A stretch of 64,000 nucleotides of DNA from Microbacterium sp. Au-Mic1. GTDB lineage: Bacteria; Actinomycetota; Actinomycetes; Actinomycetales; Microbacteriaceae. A program made the translations under genes and the position numbers. The stretch lies in the NCBI RefSeq assembly GCF_021341785.1, contig NZ_JAJTTF010000010.1:62001-126000 (forward strand), given 5' to 3'. Of the stretch, positions 30,577 to 39,272 are shown piece by piece. Numbering within the stretch: position 1 is the stretch's first letter; each line of letters starts with the position of its first letter. The notes below the pieces were generated by a model, which was not told the DNA's origin, searched no databases, and saw only the letters and a list, made by a program, of their open reading frames with translations.

Positions 30577-31198
30577 CGAGGTTGATGATCGTGCCGAGGA
30601 TCAGCGCGCCGAACACGTAGGCGATCGTGGTCTGCGCGATGACGATGCGCCGGATGGCGTTGCGCGTGACGTTGGTGTCCGCCACCTGATAGGTCATCCC
30701 GAGGCCGACCGAGAAGTACGCGAAGTCGGTGTATTCGGGGTCCTCGTTCTGGTTGAAGATGATGCCGGCGGATCCGTCGTAGTAGAGCTTCGCGTACCGC
30801 AGCATGTAATCGGTCTGGATCAGCCCCCACGAGGCGGCGACGCTGAGGACGGCGCTCCCCGCGAGGGCGAACTGGGTCCAGCCCTCCGCGTGGCGGGCCT
30901 GCAGCACGACGACCAGCACGGCCGCGATGCTGACGAAGCTCCCGATCACCGCGACCACCCGGGCGATGCGTCGACCGGGGTCCTCCTCAGTGGCATGCGA
31001 GCGCGTCTGTTCGGCGTTCATCGGCCATACGACGAGCAGGATCCACACAGTGCTGACGAGCGCCAGCGCACCCCAGGCCGAGAGCAGGCCGGCGGCCAGG
31101 CCCAGGAAGGGCGTGACGATGAACCCGACCGCGATTCCGACCAGGATCGCGACCGAGGTGCGCACGCGCCAGCGATGGCGCAGGGGAAGCGGGCTCAC
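30560..31198 (-). CDS. DUF1345 family membrane protein
   Basis: A 212-residue integral membrane protein with about five helices: two near the N-terminus, two central ones, and a C-terminal one (AQTTIAYVFGALILGTIINL). The conserved DUF1345 segments YAKLYYDG, DPEYTDFAYFSVGLGMTYQV and RNAIRRIVIAQTTIAY are clear. The function of the family is unknown; the segment YFSVGLGMTYQVAD resembles ion-channel selectivity regions, a similarity noted here only by eye. GTG start. Confidence 0.88.
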   Translation of the reverse strand: MSPLPLRHRWRVRTSVAILVGIAVGFIVTPFLGLAAGLLSAWGALALVSTVWILLVVWPMNAEQTRSHATEEDPGRRIARVVAVIGSFVSIAAVLVVVLQARHAEGWTQFALAGSAVLSVAASWGLIQTDYMLRYAKLYYDGSAGIIFNQNEDPEYTDFAYFSVGLGMTYQVADTNVTRNAIRRIVIAQTTIAYVFGALILGTIINLVTGLG

Positions 31199-31224
31199 CT
31201 CGGAATGCTAACCCGCAGGCGAGC

Positions 31225-32049
31225 TCACGCCGTGGAGCGCTCGGGCTGGCAGTGCGGGCAGAGCTGTGCGGACGCGCCGGAGAAGACATGGTCGACGATG
31301 GTCGTGCCGCAGACCGGGCAGGCTTCGCCGCCGCGCCCGTGCACGGCCATCGCGGCGACCTTGGCCTGCTTGAGCCGGTCGGGCGGCAGTCCCCGCCGAT
31401 CGGCGAGCGCGCCCCGCAGCACGTCGACCGTGGCGTGGAAGAGCCGTTCCCGCTCCGCGTCGTCGAGCACCGCGGCATGCACCGCGGGTGAGATCTTCGC
31501 GCGGTGCAGGATCTCGTCGGAGTAGGCGTTGCCGATGCCCGCGAGCGATGTCTGCTCCTGCAGCAGCGCCTTGATCTGCTTGCGTCGCGTGCCGAGGGCG
31601 CGTTCGAACGCAACGCGGTCGAAGTCCGCAGCGAGCGGGTCCGGTCCGAGCGCCGCGATGCCTGCGACGTCGCCAGGTGCGTCGACGACGTTGGCGGTCA
31701 CCGCCAGGAAGTCACCCAGATCCACGATCTGCATCACGGCACCGTCATCGAGTGCGATCCGCACGACCTCGGGGACAGGCTCATCGTTGCGCGGTGCGTC
31801 GGGCGCCGACCAGCGGATCCAGCCGTTGCGCCCGAAGCCGATCATCAGCCAGCCCGCGTCGGTGTCGAAGCCGACATGCTTGCCGAAGCGCTCCAGGTGC
31901 CGGATCCGTGCACCGACCAGCGCGCCGGGCGGGCGGTTGCGGGTCTTGACGATGCGGAACTCGCCGACATCCAGGTCGGTGATCGCACGACCGCGGATCC
32001 GCTCGTCGAGGAACTCGACCAGCGCCTGCACCTCCGGAGACTCGGGCAT
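31225..32049 (-). CDS. Fpg/Nei family DNA glycosylase/AP lyase
   Basis: A 274-residue base-excision repair glycosylase. The N-terminal catalytic Pro2-Glu3 is present (MPESPEVQAL, with Ser instead of the usual Leu at position 4), the helix-two-turn-helix region reads TSLAGIGNAYSDEILHRAKI, and the zinc finger is complete (CPVC...CPHC at the C-terminus). It removes oxidised or ring-opened bases. Sequence does not settle whether it is Fpg- or Nei-like in specificity; actinobacteria usually carry several paralogues. Confidence 0.88.
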   Translation of the reverse strand: MPESPEVQALVEFLDERIRGRAITDLDVGEFRIVKTRNRPPGALVGARIRHLERFGKHVGFDTDAGWLMIGFGRNGWIRWSAPDAPRNDEPVPEVVRIALDDGAVMQIVDLGDFLAVTANVVDAPGDVAGIAALGPDPLAADFDRVAFERALGTRRKQIKALLQEQTSLAGIGNAYSDEILHRAKISPAVHAAVLDDAERERLFHATVDVLRGALADRRGLPPDRLKQAKVAAMAVHGRGGEACPVCGTTIVDHVFSGASAQLCPHCQPERSTA

Positions 32050-32094
32050 GCGCCCATCCTCGCACCGGGGTCGGACATCCGCGCGACGCGGCGG

Positions 32095-32649
32095 TCAGGC
32101 GAACGTGACCTCGTCGTGCCGCAGCGCCGCGAATTCCTGCCCCGGGTAGCGGAGACCGGCGAAGTACATGTTCGTGTGGGCGATGATCTGCTCGCCGGAG
32201 ATCGGGACCCCGTCGGCGGTCGCGTCGACCGTGGTGTGCACGTCGCGCACGAGCGTGACGTCGTAGCCGTCCGCGGCCGCACGCTGCGTCGTGGTGCGCA
32301 CGCAGAAGTCGGACTGAGCGCCCGCGACGACCAGCCGGGTCGCGCCGTAACCGTCGAGCACCGCCCGCAGATCGGTCTCTGCGAACGCATCACGGTAGCT
32401 CTTGCGCACGACGGGCTCATCGTCGGCGCGGACCAGCGGTGCGGCCAGCTCCCACTCCGGCGTGCCCACGCCGACGGGGTCATGGTGCACCCACACGACG
32501 GGAATCCCTTCGTCGCGAGCCCGGCGCACGAGCGCCTCCGTCCGCGAGAGCACACCGCGCTCATCGAAGCAGCCGGGCATGACACCGGCCTGCATGTCGA
32601 TCACGAGCAGGACGGTGCGGGCTTCCGTCCGCGCAACGGTGCCGGGCAT
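32095..32649 (-). CDS. Isochorismatase family cysteine hydrolase
   Basis: A 184-residue hydrolase with the catalytic triad of the family: Asp in [10 protein letters not shown] (about 18), Lys in [10 protein letters not shown] (about 83) and Cys in [14 protein letters not shown] (about 115). Related enzymes hydrolyse isochorismate, nicotinamide or N-carbamoyl amines; no feature here selects one. Its ATG overlaps the stop of the alpha/beta hydrolase gene upstream, forming a two-gene operon. Confidence 0.87.
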   Translation of the reverse strand: MPGTVARTEARTVLLVIDMQAGVMPGCFDERGVLSRTEALVRRARDEGIPVVWVHHDPVGVGTPEWELAAPLVRADDEPVVRKSYRDAFAETDLRAVLDGYGATRLVVAGAQSDFCVRTTTQRAAADGYDVTLVRDVHTTVDATADGVPISGEQIIAHTNMYFAGLRYPGQEFAALRHDEVTFA

Positions 32650-33224
32650 CAGTCCCAGGCCAGGTAGTCCTCGATCGCGAACGCGGTGTCGACCGGGTCG
32701 CTCACGGGGAACAGATGCCCGCCGCCCTCGATCGTCACGACGCTGGCGCGCTCGACCGCGGATGCGCGCAGCTTCTCGCCGTTCGCCGGGGGCATGACGT
32801 CGTCCGCGGATCCCTGGATGATGAGGATCGGCACGGACGGTGCGATCGGCACGTCAACGTCTTCGACGCCCAGCAGCAGCACGCCGAGGGCGCGGTCCGT
32901 GCGCTTCGCGGAGAGTGCGCGGGCGACCGTGCCACCCACGCCGTGGCCGCCGATCCAGGTGGCGCCGATGCCGACATGGTCCATCACGTCGCTCGCGTCC
33001 TGAACGCGCTCTTCCAGCGTCGCGGCGTCGTCGGCACGACTGCCGATCCGGAGCACCCTGATCCCTTCACCGGCGAGGATGTGCGCCACCGAACCGAGCG
33101 CGCCACCCTCCAGACCACGCCCCGGGATCAGCACCAGAACGGGTCCGTCGCCCTCCGACATCTCGTCGACGTAGGGGATCGCGCGGCCATCGGGTTCGAA
33201 GATGCTGTTGTTCTCGGTAGTCAC
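32649..33224 (-). CDS. Small alpha/beta-hydrolase fold protein
   Basis: A 191-residue protein with an alpha/beta-hydrolase pattern: [13 protein letters not shown] after the first strand, [16 protein letters not shown] at the nucleophile elbow, [13 protein letters not shown] near the acid, and GGGHLFPV near the catalytic His. The elbow reads GHGVG, with Gly where a Ser would be expected, so classical esterase catalysis is doubtful. It is the first gene of a two-gene unit with the isochorismatase-like hydrolase. The GTG start is backed by a TACGAT box six bases upstream on the minus strand. Confidence 0.75.
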   Translation of the reverse strand: MTTENNSIFEPDGRAIPYVDEMSEGDGPVLVLIPGRGLEGGALGSVAHILAGEGIRVLRIGSRADDAATLEERVQDASDVMDHVGIGATWIGGHGVGGTVARALSAKRTDRALGVLLLGVEDVDVPIAPSVPILIIQGSADDVMPPANGEKLRASAVERASVVTIEGGGHLFPVSDPVDTAFAIEDYLAWD

Positions 33225-33230
33225 CGAGCC

Positions 33231-33236
33231 ATCGTA
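33231..33236 (-). promoter_or_regulatory. Leaderless -10 box of the hydrolase pair
   Basis: TACGAT on the minus strand, six bases (GGCTCG), then the GTG at 33224. Confidence 0.5.
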
Positions 33237-33305
33237 TCGAGTCTCCCCGAGGCTCCTCCTGCGGCGTAGCATCGCGGAAGGCGCGGGGACCGACGAGGAG
33301 CGACG

Positions 33306-33647
33306 ATGAGCCAGTACATCATCTACTTCAACCAGCAGTGGGTCGGCGAGCACAGCGACGAATGGTTCGCCGAGCGCGGCGCACTCTGCAACGCCGTCGT
33401 GTCGGACATGCGTGACAGCGGAGTCCTCGTGTTCGCGGGAGGAGTGCACGAGGACATGGATGCCGCCTTCACCGCCGATGCCTCCAGCGGCACGCCAGTG
33501 ATCGCTCAGGGGCAGTTCGCACCGACGGAGCAGTACATCGGCGGCCTCACGATCATCGACGTAGCCGATGACGATGCTGCGAAGCTCTGGGCCGGCAGGA
33601 TCGCCGTGGCCTGCGGCTGGCCGCAGGAGGTCCGGCAGGTCAGCTGA
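33306..33647 (+). CDS. YCII-related (DGPF-type) protein
   Basis: A 113-residue single-domain protein with the dimeric alpha/beta-barrel pattern of the YCII/DGPF superfamily: YIIYFNQQWVGEH at the N-terminus, GVLVFAGGVHED in the middle and EQYIGGLTIIDVADDDAAKLWAG near the end. Some relatives are fused to ECF sigma factors, but no function is established. Its last eight bases overlap the convergent small acidic gene. Confidence 0.75.
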   Translation: MSQYIIYFNQQWVGEHSDEWFAERGALCNAVVSDMRDSGVLVFAGGVHEDMDAAFTADASSGTPVIAQGQFAPTEQYIGGLTIIDVADDDAAKLWAGRIAVACGWPQEVRQVS

Positions 33648-33801
33648 CCTGGTCCCCCTCATCGGGCTCGGCGCGGAGCAGGTCGGCGATCTCCTCCTCC
33701 GGACGGGGCGCGATGTTCTCGTCCGCCTCGAGCTCGGGGATCGACGGCTCACCGGGCTCCGGCACATGCGGACTCGTGGACCGCTCCTCGTTGTCAGCCA
33801 T
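33640..33801 (-). CDS. Small acidic hypothetical protein
   Basis: A 53-residue, very acidic protein (MADNEERSTSPHVPEPGEPS, then ELEADENIAPRPEEEIADLL) with no hydrophobic segment and probably little structure. The start at 33801 has AGGAG about ten bases upstream; a longer frame to 33825 exists but lacks such a site. Small acidic proteins of this type are common in Microbacteriaceae. No function can be offered. Confidence 0.55.
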   Translation of the reverse strand: MADNEERSTSPHVPEPGEPSIPELEADENIAPRPEEEIADLLRAEPDEGDQVS

Positions 33802-33920
33802 GGCGGCGTCTCCTCTCGACGACATCGCCAGCCTACGAGCGCGGGCGCGGATGCGACAGGTCGACGCGGGCCCGTACGCTGGGTAGCGCCGCGACCCGTG
33901 CGCGAAAGGAACGGCATTCC

Positions 33921-34265
33921 ATGAACATCACCCAGCTTCGGCGGTTCGTCGCCGTCGCGGAGGAACTGCATTTCCCACGTGCGGCAGCCGGACTCGGGAT
34001 CTCCCTCGCCGCCCTGTACTCATCGATCGAGAAGCTCGAGGAAGAGGTCGGGCACCCGCTCGTCACCCATGGCGGAGCCACCCGTCTGACCAGTGCCGGG
34101 CTTCTCCTGCTGCCGGAGGCGCGCAACAGGATCGCCGCAGCTCCACCGGTTCAGCGCACGTCGGACAAGCCCACTGGCGGCAAGGCCAAGGCGTCCAAGG
34201 GGAAGGGTCGCGCCCCTGTGGTGAAGGGGCAACCCAAGCCCTACAAGAAGCGCCAGGGCCGCTGA
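33921..34265 (+). CDS. Short LysR-type DNA-binding protein with basic tail
   Basis: A 114-residue protein. Residues 1-62 form a LysR winged helix (MNITQLRRFVAVAEELHFPR, then AAAGLGISLAALYSSIEKLE). The effector domain, about 200 residues in normal LysR proteins, is absent; instead there is a Lys/Arg/Gly-rich tail (KPTGGKAKASKGKGR, then PKPYKKRQGR). The frame is intact with a clear stop, so it is not simply truncated by a mutation at its end. It may act as a small nucleoid-like or accessory DNA-binding protein. A purine-rich ribosome-binding site (GAAAGGAA) precedes the ATG. Confidence 0.72.
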   Translation: MNITQLRRFVAVAEELHFPRAAAGLGISLAALYSSIEKLEEEVGHPLVTHGGATRLTSAGLLLLPEARNRIAAAPPVQRTSDKPTGGKAKASKGKGRAPVVKGQPKPYKKRQGR

Positions 34266-34428
34266 TCCGGTCCGGTACCGGCGACACGGACGGTGTTGCT
34301 GACGGTATAGACCGCTTCGGGCGCATCCGCATCGCTGAAGCCGCGGCGGATCCAGGTGTAAGAGGTCGATGGGATCCCGCGCGTCGGCCGTGCCCGTGAA
34401 CCGGCCGATCGATGTCGGGGGTGCCTCG

Positions 34429-34434
34429 TACCCT
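34429..34434 (+). promoter_or_regulatory. Leaderless -10 box of the MmcQ-like gene
   Basis: TACCCT, six bases (CGATGC), then ATG at 34441. This supports 34441 over longer frames. Confidence 0.45.
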
Positions 34435-34440
34435 CGATGC

Positions 34441-34857
34441 ATGGCCACCCTCGACGATCTGCGCACCGTGGCCGCGCGGCTCCCCGGCAGTGAGGAGCGG
34501 GCGACGACTGGCGGTGCGGCGTGGTTCGTGCGGAACAAGCTGTACGCGTGGGAGTGCCACCCGTGGCCAAGCATCCCTGACCAGGTCCGCGCGATCATCG
34601 CATCGGAACTCGTGGTCGGCGTGAAGATCGCCGACACAGACGACGCGCTCGCCCTCCGCGAGATGGAGCCCAGCGTCTTCCTTCCGGCGACGACCCGCTG
34701 GGGCGAGCCCAAGATCGCGTTCCGCATGGCGGCGATCGACCCCGAGCACTTCACCGAGCTCGTGACCGAGGCATGGCGGGTGCAGGCACCGAATTACCTG
34801 CGCCGCGAATTCGATGCATCGACGACGCACGGAAGCGGCGGCTCTGGCAGCGCATGA
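34441..34857 (+). CDS. MmcQ/YjbR family protein
   Basis: A 138-residue protein with the double-wing fold pattern of the MmcQ/YjbR family: TLDDLRTVAARLPGSEERAT at the N-terminus, WFVRNKLYAWE, and a C-terminal DPEHFTELVTEAWRVQAPNYL. Members are DNA-binding-like proteins of unknown function. It is the last intact gene before the AbiTii/HEPN island; its final residues (THGSGGSGSA) are low-complexity. Confidence 0.8.
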   Translation: MATLDDLRTVAARLPGSEERATTGGAAWFVRNKLYAWECHPWPSIPDQVRAIIASELVVGVKIADTDDALALREMEPSVFLPATTRWGEPKIAFRMAAIDPEHFTELVTEAWRVQAPNYLRREFDASTTHGSGGSGSA

Positions 34858-34990
34858 CAGCGCTCGTGGACGAGTTCGACACGCTCCCCGCCGGGGCAAG
34901 GTCCTCCGCGCCTTCGCCCTCAAGATCTACCCGATCCCCGATCGTCCCCGGCTTCCGGACGCGTCGGCTCGGGTCCCGCCGGACGAACCG
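34858..34990. other. Possible gene remnant left of the island
   Basis: No complete gene. On the plus strand, pieces such as MTALVDEFDTLPAG and, in another frame, KVLRAFALKIYPIPDRPRLP look protein-like with a frame change between them, suggesting a decayed or truncated coding region next to the repeat at 34991. The family was not recognised. Confidence 0.3.
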
Positions 34991-35016
34991 TTCAGACGTT
35001 GAAGCGGAACTCCACC
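34991..35016 (+). repeat. 26-bp direct repeat, copy of ychF 3' end (left attachment-like site)
   Basis: TTCAGACGTTGAAGCGGAAC followed by TCCACC, identical to 37345-37370. The sequence is the last eight codons and stop of ychF plus flanking bases, read on the opposite strand. Only the 37345 copy is joined to the rest of ychF. Confidence 0.92.
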
Positions 35017-35205
35017 GGGTTGCGCCATCGTTAGGCATTTCCGAGGTTCGCGGGAGACATCGTGTTCCGCTGTCAAGGCGTTGAGTAGTCAGAGGTTCTT
35101 ATGCCGTGGACGGTCCCAGACCTTGTGGGGCCTTCAGCGGTCCCCGCAACTGTGGAGTCGGTGTGAAGGACTGTCGCTAGGCCCTTCGCCAGCGGGCGAG
35201 GAGAG

Positions 35206-35232
35206 TGCTCCGGGGTCCACGACTCCGGGGCA
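35206..35232 (+). terminator. Hairpin upstream of the AbiTii gene
   Basis: TGCTCCGGGGT (35206-35216) pairs with ACTCCGGGGCA (35222-35232), allowing G-U pairs, followed by TTCTTG. It may insulate the island from transcription coming from outside. The rest of the 35017-35301 gap holds no recognisable gene. Confidence 0.5.
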
Positions 35233-35289
35233 TTCTTGCAAGTCTGAACGGCGTGCATGCGACACCTCATTGGTGTCTTGGCTCGTTGG

Positions 35290-35295
35290 TATGGT
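35290..35295 (+). promoter_or_regulatory. Leaderless -10 box of the AbiTii gene
   Basis: TATGGT, six bases (TCGTCC), then the ATG at 35302. A TTGGTGT about 20 bases upstream could be the -35. Confidence 0.55.
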
Positions 35296-35301
35296 TCGTC
35301 C

Positions 35302-36189
35302 ATGACGACGCTCTTGGACGAGATCATCGACGGCAGCAGCGATGAGAGCGTGAGGACCACTGATCTACTGCGAAAGGTCCAGGTCGCGGCAACACGAATC
35401 GGCGCTCCGGGCGTCGTGGAGTGGGTCAAGCGAGAGCTCCAGGGATACTCCGATGAGGATGACCTTCCCGACTACCGGAGGATGATCACGTCAGTCACGG
35501 GTCATTTCACGGGTCCGATGCAGAGTCAGATCAAGAAGGCGCTACCGCCTTACCCAGGCTTCGAGAAGGACTTTCAGGTCGAGATGCGCCAGCCGCTGAT
35601 CACGCTGCAGTCGTTCGCAGACGCGGCGGAGGATCCTCAATTGCAATGGCCCGCGTGGCGTGTGGAGGAGTATGAGAAGTCGGGGGCGTTCGCGATCCAG
35701 TTCTTTGGCTTGTTCGGCGCGTGGAATGTGATCACCCGGCAGTCGCTCCACGGCGTCATCGACACGGTTCGCTCGAAGGCGATGGAGTTCGCGTTGGAAC
35801 TTCAGATGAGCTTCCCGGATGCAGGCACAGTCGACGGACCGTCTGTTGCGACTAACACGGCGGTGGCGCCGGTGGTCTTCAACACCACGAACAACATCTA
35901 TGGGCATGGAGCGAACATCGCCACGGGCTCCGATATTGCCCAAAAGAGCATTATCAAGGGCAATATCCAGGAGTTCGAGCGCCAGGTGAAGGCGCTGGGG
36001 CTGGGAGATGCAGACGCAGCCGAGTTCGCGACGATCGTCAAGGACGATCAGTCGCTTGAAAAGCCGCGCGCGAAGGCCTTCCTGGAGAAGGTTCGGGCGG
36101 GAGCGATCGCCGTGGGATCAGCAGTCCCGTCTGACGTGATCGCGGGTTCTCTAATCGAACTGGGAAAGATGTTCCTCGGCCTGTCCTGA
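35302..36189 (+). CDS. AbiTii-domain protein, probable abortive-infection defence gene
   Basis: A 295-residue protein. The N-terminus (TTLLDEIIDGSSDESVRTTD, LLRKVQVAATRIGAPGVVEW, VKRELQGYSDEDDLPDYR) matches the pattern of the AbiTii domain, known from lactococcal abortive infection and many defence islands. Residues about 190-230 hold a glycine- and asparagine-rich segment (NTTNNIYGHGANIATGSD), and the C-terminus is helical and partly hydrophobic (VIAGSLIELGKMFLGL). The gene is less GC-rich than the chromosome around it, converges on a HEPN-like gene five bases away, and lies inside the 26-bp direct repeats. Mode of action is unknown; phage resistance is inferred from the domain and context. 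Confidence 0.75.
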   Translation: MTTLLDEIIDGSSDESVRTTDLLRKVQVAATRIGAPGVVEWVKRELQGYSDEDDLPDYRRMITSVTGHFTGPMQSQIKKALPPYPGFEKDFQVEMRQPLITLQSFADAAEDPQLQWPAWRVEEYEKSGAFAIQFFGLFGAWNVITRQSLHGVIDTVRSKAMEFALELQMSFPDAGTVDGPSVATNTAVAPVVFNTTNNIYGHGANIATGSDIAQKSIIKGNIQEFERQVKALGLGDADAAEFATIVKDDQSLEKPRAKAFLEKVRAGAIAVGSAVPSDVIAGSLIELGKMFLGLS

Positions 36190-36194
36190 ACTGA

Positions 36195-36938
36195 TCAGGC
36201 CCCATCCTTCTGCACGGGCATTGGAGCGAAGAGCGCGCCGAGGGCGTGCCGCGGATCGGGTGGATCCGGGAGCTCCAGGTGTGCTCGGATGCTTTCGGGC
36301 GTGGCGCCGGTCTCCATGACCTCGGCGACGGCGCAGGCTTGCTTGTAGATCTCGAGTTTCTCGCCGTGCTCCGCTTCGAAGCGGAGCTTCTGAACGACCG
36401 TGCCGAGGCCCATCAGGAGAACGAGAAACAGACCCTGCATTGTGTCGGCGGGCTGGACGTCGCGAACGGTGGGAAAGCTGATCTTGCGGAGCCGCTCCTC
36501 ACCCAGTCCGCGCTCCCGGGCCTGCTCGTTCCATCGTTCTGCTTCGGCAGCGCGCTCTTCGATTCCGACAGAGACGACGTCGTCGACGGCCTTCCGGATC
36601 CGAGCGGGGAGCTTGCTGAGCAGCACGGCAAGCCGCTCGTCGGTCACGATGGCATCCAGACGATGTGCGAGGTGGTTACGTTCGCGGTTCACGAGGCGTA
36701 TGGCAGTGACAAGGTGCTCGTCGAGGAGACCGAAGCCGTCGCAGAGGTTCAGCTTTGTGCTGAAGGATGCCCGTTCGAGAAGCACCTTCGTGCGGGCGCC
36801 TTGGAGTTCGATGATTGTCGTCATCGCCTGCTCGATCACCAGGTGCCCGCGCAGGAAGATCATTCCTATCTGTGCCTGCTGGTCGAAGAGGAGCCGACCG
36901 AACTCTTTTGTTCCTGCGAAGCTGCCCACAGGCGGCAT
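36195..36938 (-). CDS. HEPN-like protein, possible RNase effector
   Basis: A 247-residue protein. The N-terminal region (FGRLLFDQQAQIGMIFLRGH, LVIEQAMTTIIELQG) and the motif RERNHLAHRLD, which contains R-x4-H (Arg87, His92), fit the HEPN fold, whose members are often RNA-cutting toxins or defence effectors. A hydrophobic stretch TMQGLFLVLLMGLGTVVQKL (about 170-190) may be a membrane or packing helix. It faces the AbiTii gene tail to tail and has a decayed second copy of its C-terminal half immediately upstream. Whether AbiTii and HEPN act together is unknown. The HEPN assignment is by motif only. Confidence 0.6.
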   Translation of the reverse strand: MPPVGSFAGTKEFGRLLFDQQAQIGMIFLRGHLVIEQAMTTIIELQGARTKVLLERASFSTKLNLCDGFGLLDEHLVTAIRLVNRERNHLAHRLDAIVTDERLAVLLSKLPARIRKAVDDVVSVGIEERAAEAERWNEQARERGLGEERLRKISFPTVRDVQPADTMQGLFLVLLMGLGTVVQKLRFEAEHGEKLEIYKQACAVAEVMETGATPESIRAHLELPDPPDPRHALGALFAPMPVQKDGA

Positions 36939-37014
36939 TCAACCAGCATCCCGGCATCGATCGCGAATGCAAGGTGCCTCCCGCGACAAGAGACGTGCTA
37001 TCGACCCGTGCTCG

Positions 37015-37285
37015 GTGTGAAGAGAGTGCACCGAGAGCGTGGAGCGGATCGGGCGGTTCGGGGAGACTCAGGCGGGCTCAGGTGCTTTTGGGCGTGGCCG
37101 CGGCTCTCAGAGTCTCGTCATTCAGGTATTCGTCCCAAAGAGCTTTGAGTCTCTGCCGGCACTCGGCTTCGTACCGAAGGTGCTGGACGACGACACCGAG
37201 CGGCATCAAGAGAACGAAGAAGATCGCCTGGATCGTGTCAGATGGCACCGCTTCTCGAATGTTTGCAATGGTGGAAGCAAAAGGC
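37015..37285 (-). pseudogene. Decayed copy of the HEPN gene's C-terminal half
   Basis: Minus-strand translation gives PFASTIANIREAVPSDTIQA then IFFVLLMPLGVVVQHLRYEA, parallel to SFPTVRDVQPADTMQG and LFLVLLMGLGTVVQKLRFEA of the intact gene. The frame stops at 37078-37080 after ATPKST, and the homology resumes in another frame as LPEPPDPLHALGAL against LPDPPDPRHALGAL. A TAG lies just upstream of the matching part, and no N-terminal half is present. So this is a truncated, frameshifted paralogue, not a recent tandem copy (only roughly half the residues agree). Confidence 0.8.
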
Positions 37286-37345
37286 CGCTACAAACACCAT
37301 GTTCCTGGCCGGCTTTTGGCGGCCAACAGCATGCTGACCAGGCAT

Positions 37346-38419
<1,074 letters not shown>

Positions 38420-38450
38420 GGGGTACGAGTCTACCGGGGCTCGCGCCGGC

Positions 38451-39191
38451 TCAGGATCCGCGGATCGCGCGATAGGCGGCGGTGACGTACGGCATCGACA
38501 GCGTCGTGCCCTCGACGAGCCCGAGCTCGTCGAACAGCTCGTCCATGGCGGCGGCGATCCGCGCCTTCTCCGCATCGGACGACGTGATGATGAGGCTGCG
38601 CGAGCTGGCCATCGCATGCAGCTCGGCGCGCGTCATGTCCCGGGTCCACTCCCAGCGCCGCTCCTCGAGGGGGCCGAACGGCGCGGCGACGCGCACGGCG
38701 TTCTCGCCGATCATCTCCTCCGCCGCGCTGCCACCCATGATCGCGGTCAACCGGCGCACCCATTCGGTCCGGTCGTCGCGGACGTTCCAGATCAGCCCGA
38801 GCACACCACCCGGGCGCATCACGCGGCCGATCTCGGCGGACGCCGCGACCGGATCCACCCAGTGCCAGGCCTGGCCGAGCGTGGCGGCGTCGACGCTCGC
38901 GTCGGCCAGAGGCAGCGACTCCGCGGTGCCACCCACCGTCTCGACGCCGGGTGTCTTCTCGCGCAGCGCCTCCAGCATCTGCGGATCCGGATCCACGGCG
39001 ACGACGCTCGTGCCGCCGAGGGCGAGCACGGCCCGGGTGAGCTTGCCGGTGCCCGCACCGATGTCGACAACCGCCTTCTCGGCGTCCGACAACGGCTCCA
39101 GGAGCCAGGCGACCGCGTCCGACCGGTACTCCGGACGCCCCTTCTCGTAGCTGCCCGTCTCGGATCCGAAGCTCGTCGCACGTTCCACCAT
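38451..39191 (-). CDS. Class I SAM-dependent methyltransferase
   Basis: A 246-residue methyltransferase (Methyltransf_11 type). SAM motif I is VVDIGAGTGKLTRAVLALG (about 41-59), with VVAVDPDPQMLEALRE as motif II and PLADASVDAATLGQAWHWVD as the post-motif region. The N-terminus FGSETGSYEKGRPEYR resembles UbiE/trans-aconitate-type enzymes. Substrate unknown. A TAGTCT box six bases before the ATG supports the start. Confidence 0.87.
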   Translation of the reverse strand: MVERATSFGSETGSYEKGRPEYRSDAVAWLLEPLSDAEKAVVDIGAGTGKLTRAVLALGGTSVVAVDPDPQMLEALREKTPGVETVGGTAESLPLADASVDAATLGQAWHWVDPVAASAEIGRVMRPGGVLGLIWNVRDDRTEWVRRLTAIMGGSAAEEMIGENAVRVAAPFGPLEERRWEWTRDMTRAELHAMASSRSLIITSSDAEKARIAAAMDELFDELGLVEGTTLSMPYVTAAYRAIRGS

Positions 39192-39197
39192 GCTTCG

Positions 39198-39203
39198 AGA
39201 CTA
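39198..39203 (-). promoter_or_regulatory. Leaderless -10 box of the methyltransferase gene
   Basis: TAGTCT on the minus strand, six bases (CGAAGC), then ATG at 39191. Confidence 0.5.
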
Positions 39204-39272
39204 CGCCCGCCGATCTGCACCACCTCGGCGCGCCTGAGCGGTCCCGGCTCCTCGGCGGCAGAGGGTGGATGC

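Noticed and set aside
34266-34440. Minus-strand fragment (VYTVSNTVRVAGTGPDQ) as a gene between the LysR-like and MmcQ genes
   Set aside because: The longer frame is antisense to the MmcQ gene, and no start, ribosome-binding site or recognisable family supports it; it could be a remnant but is too weak to list.
35017-37344. Integrase or transposase inside the ychF island
   Set aside because: All frames between the repeats were read; none shows tyrosine or serine recombinase or transposase motifs, so the element is non-autonomous as seen.
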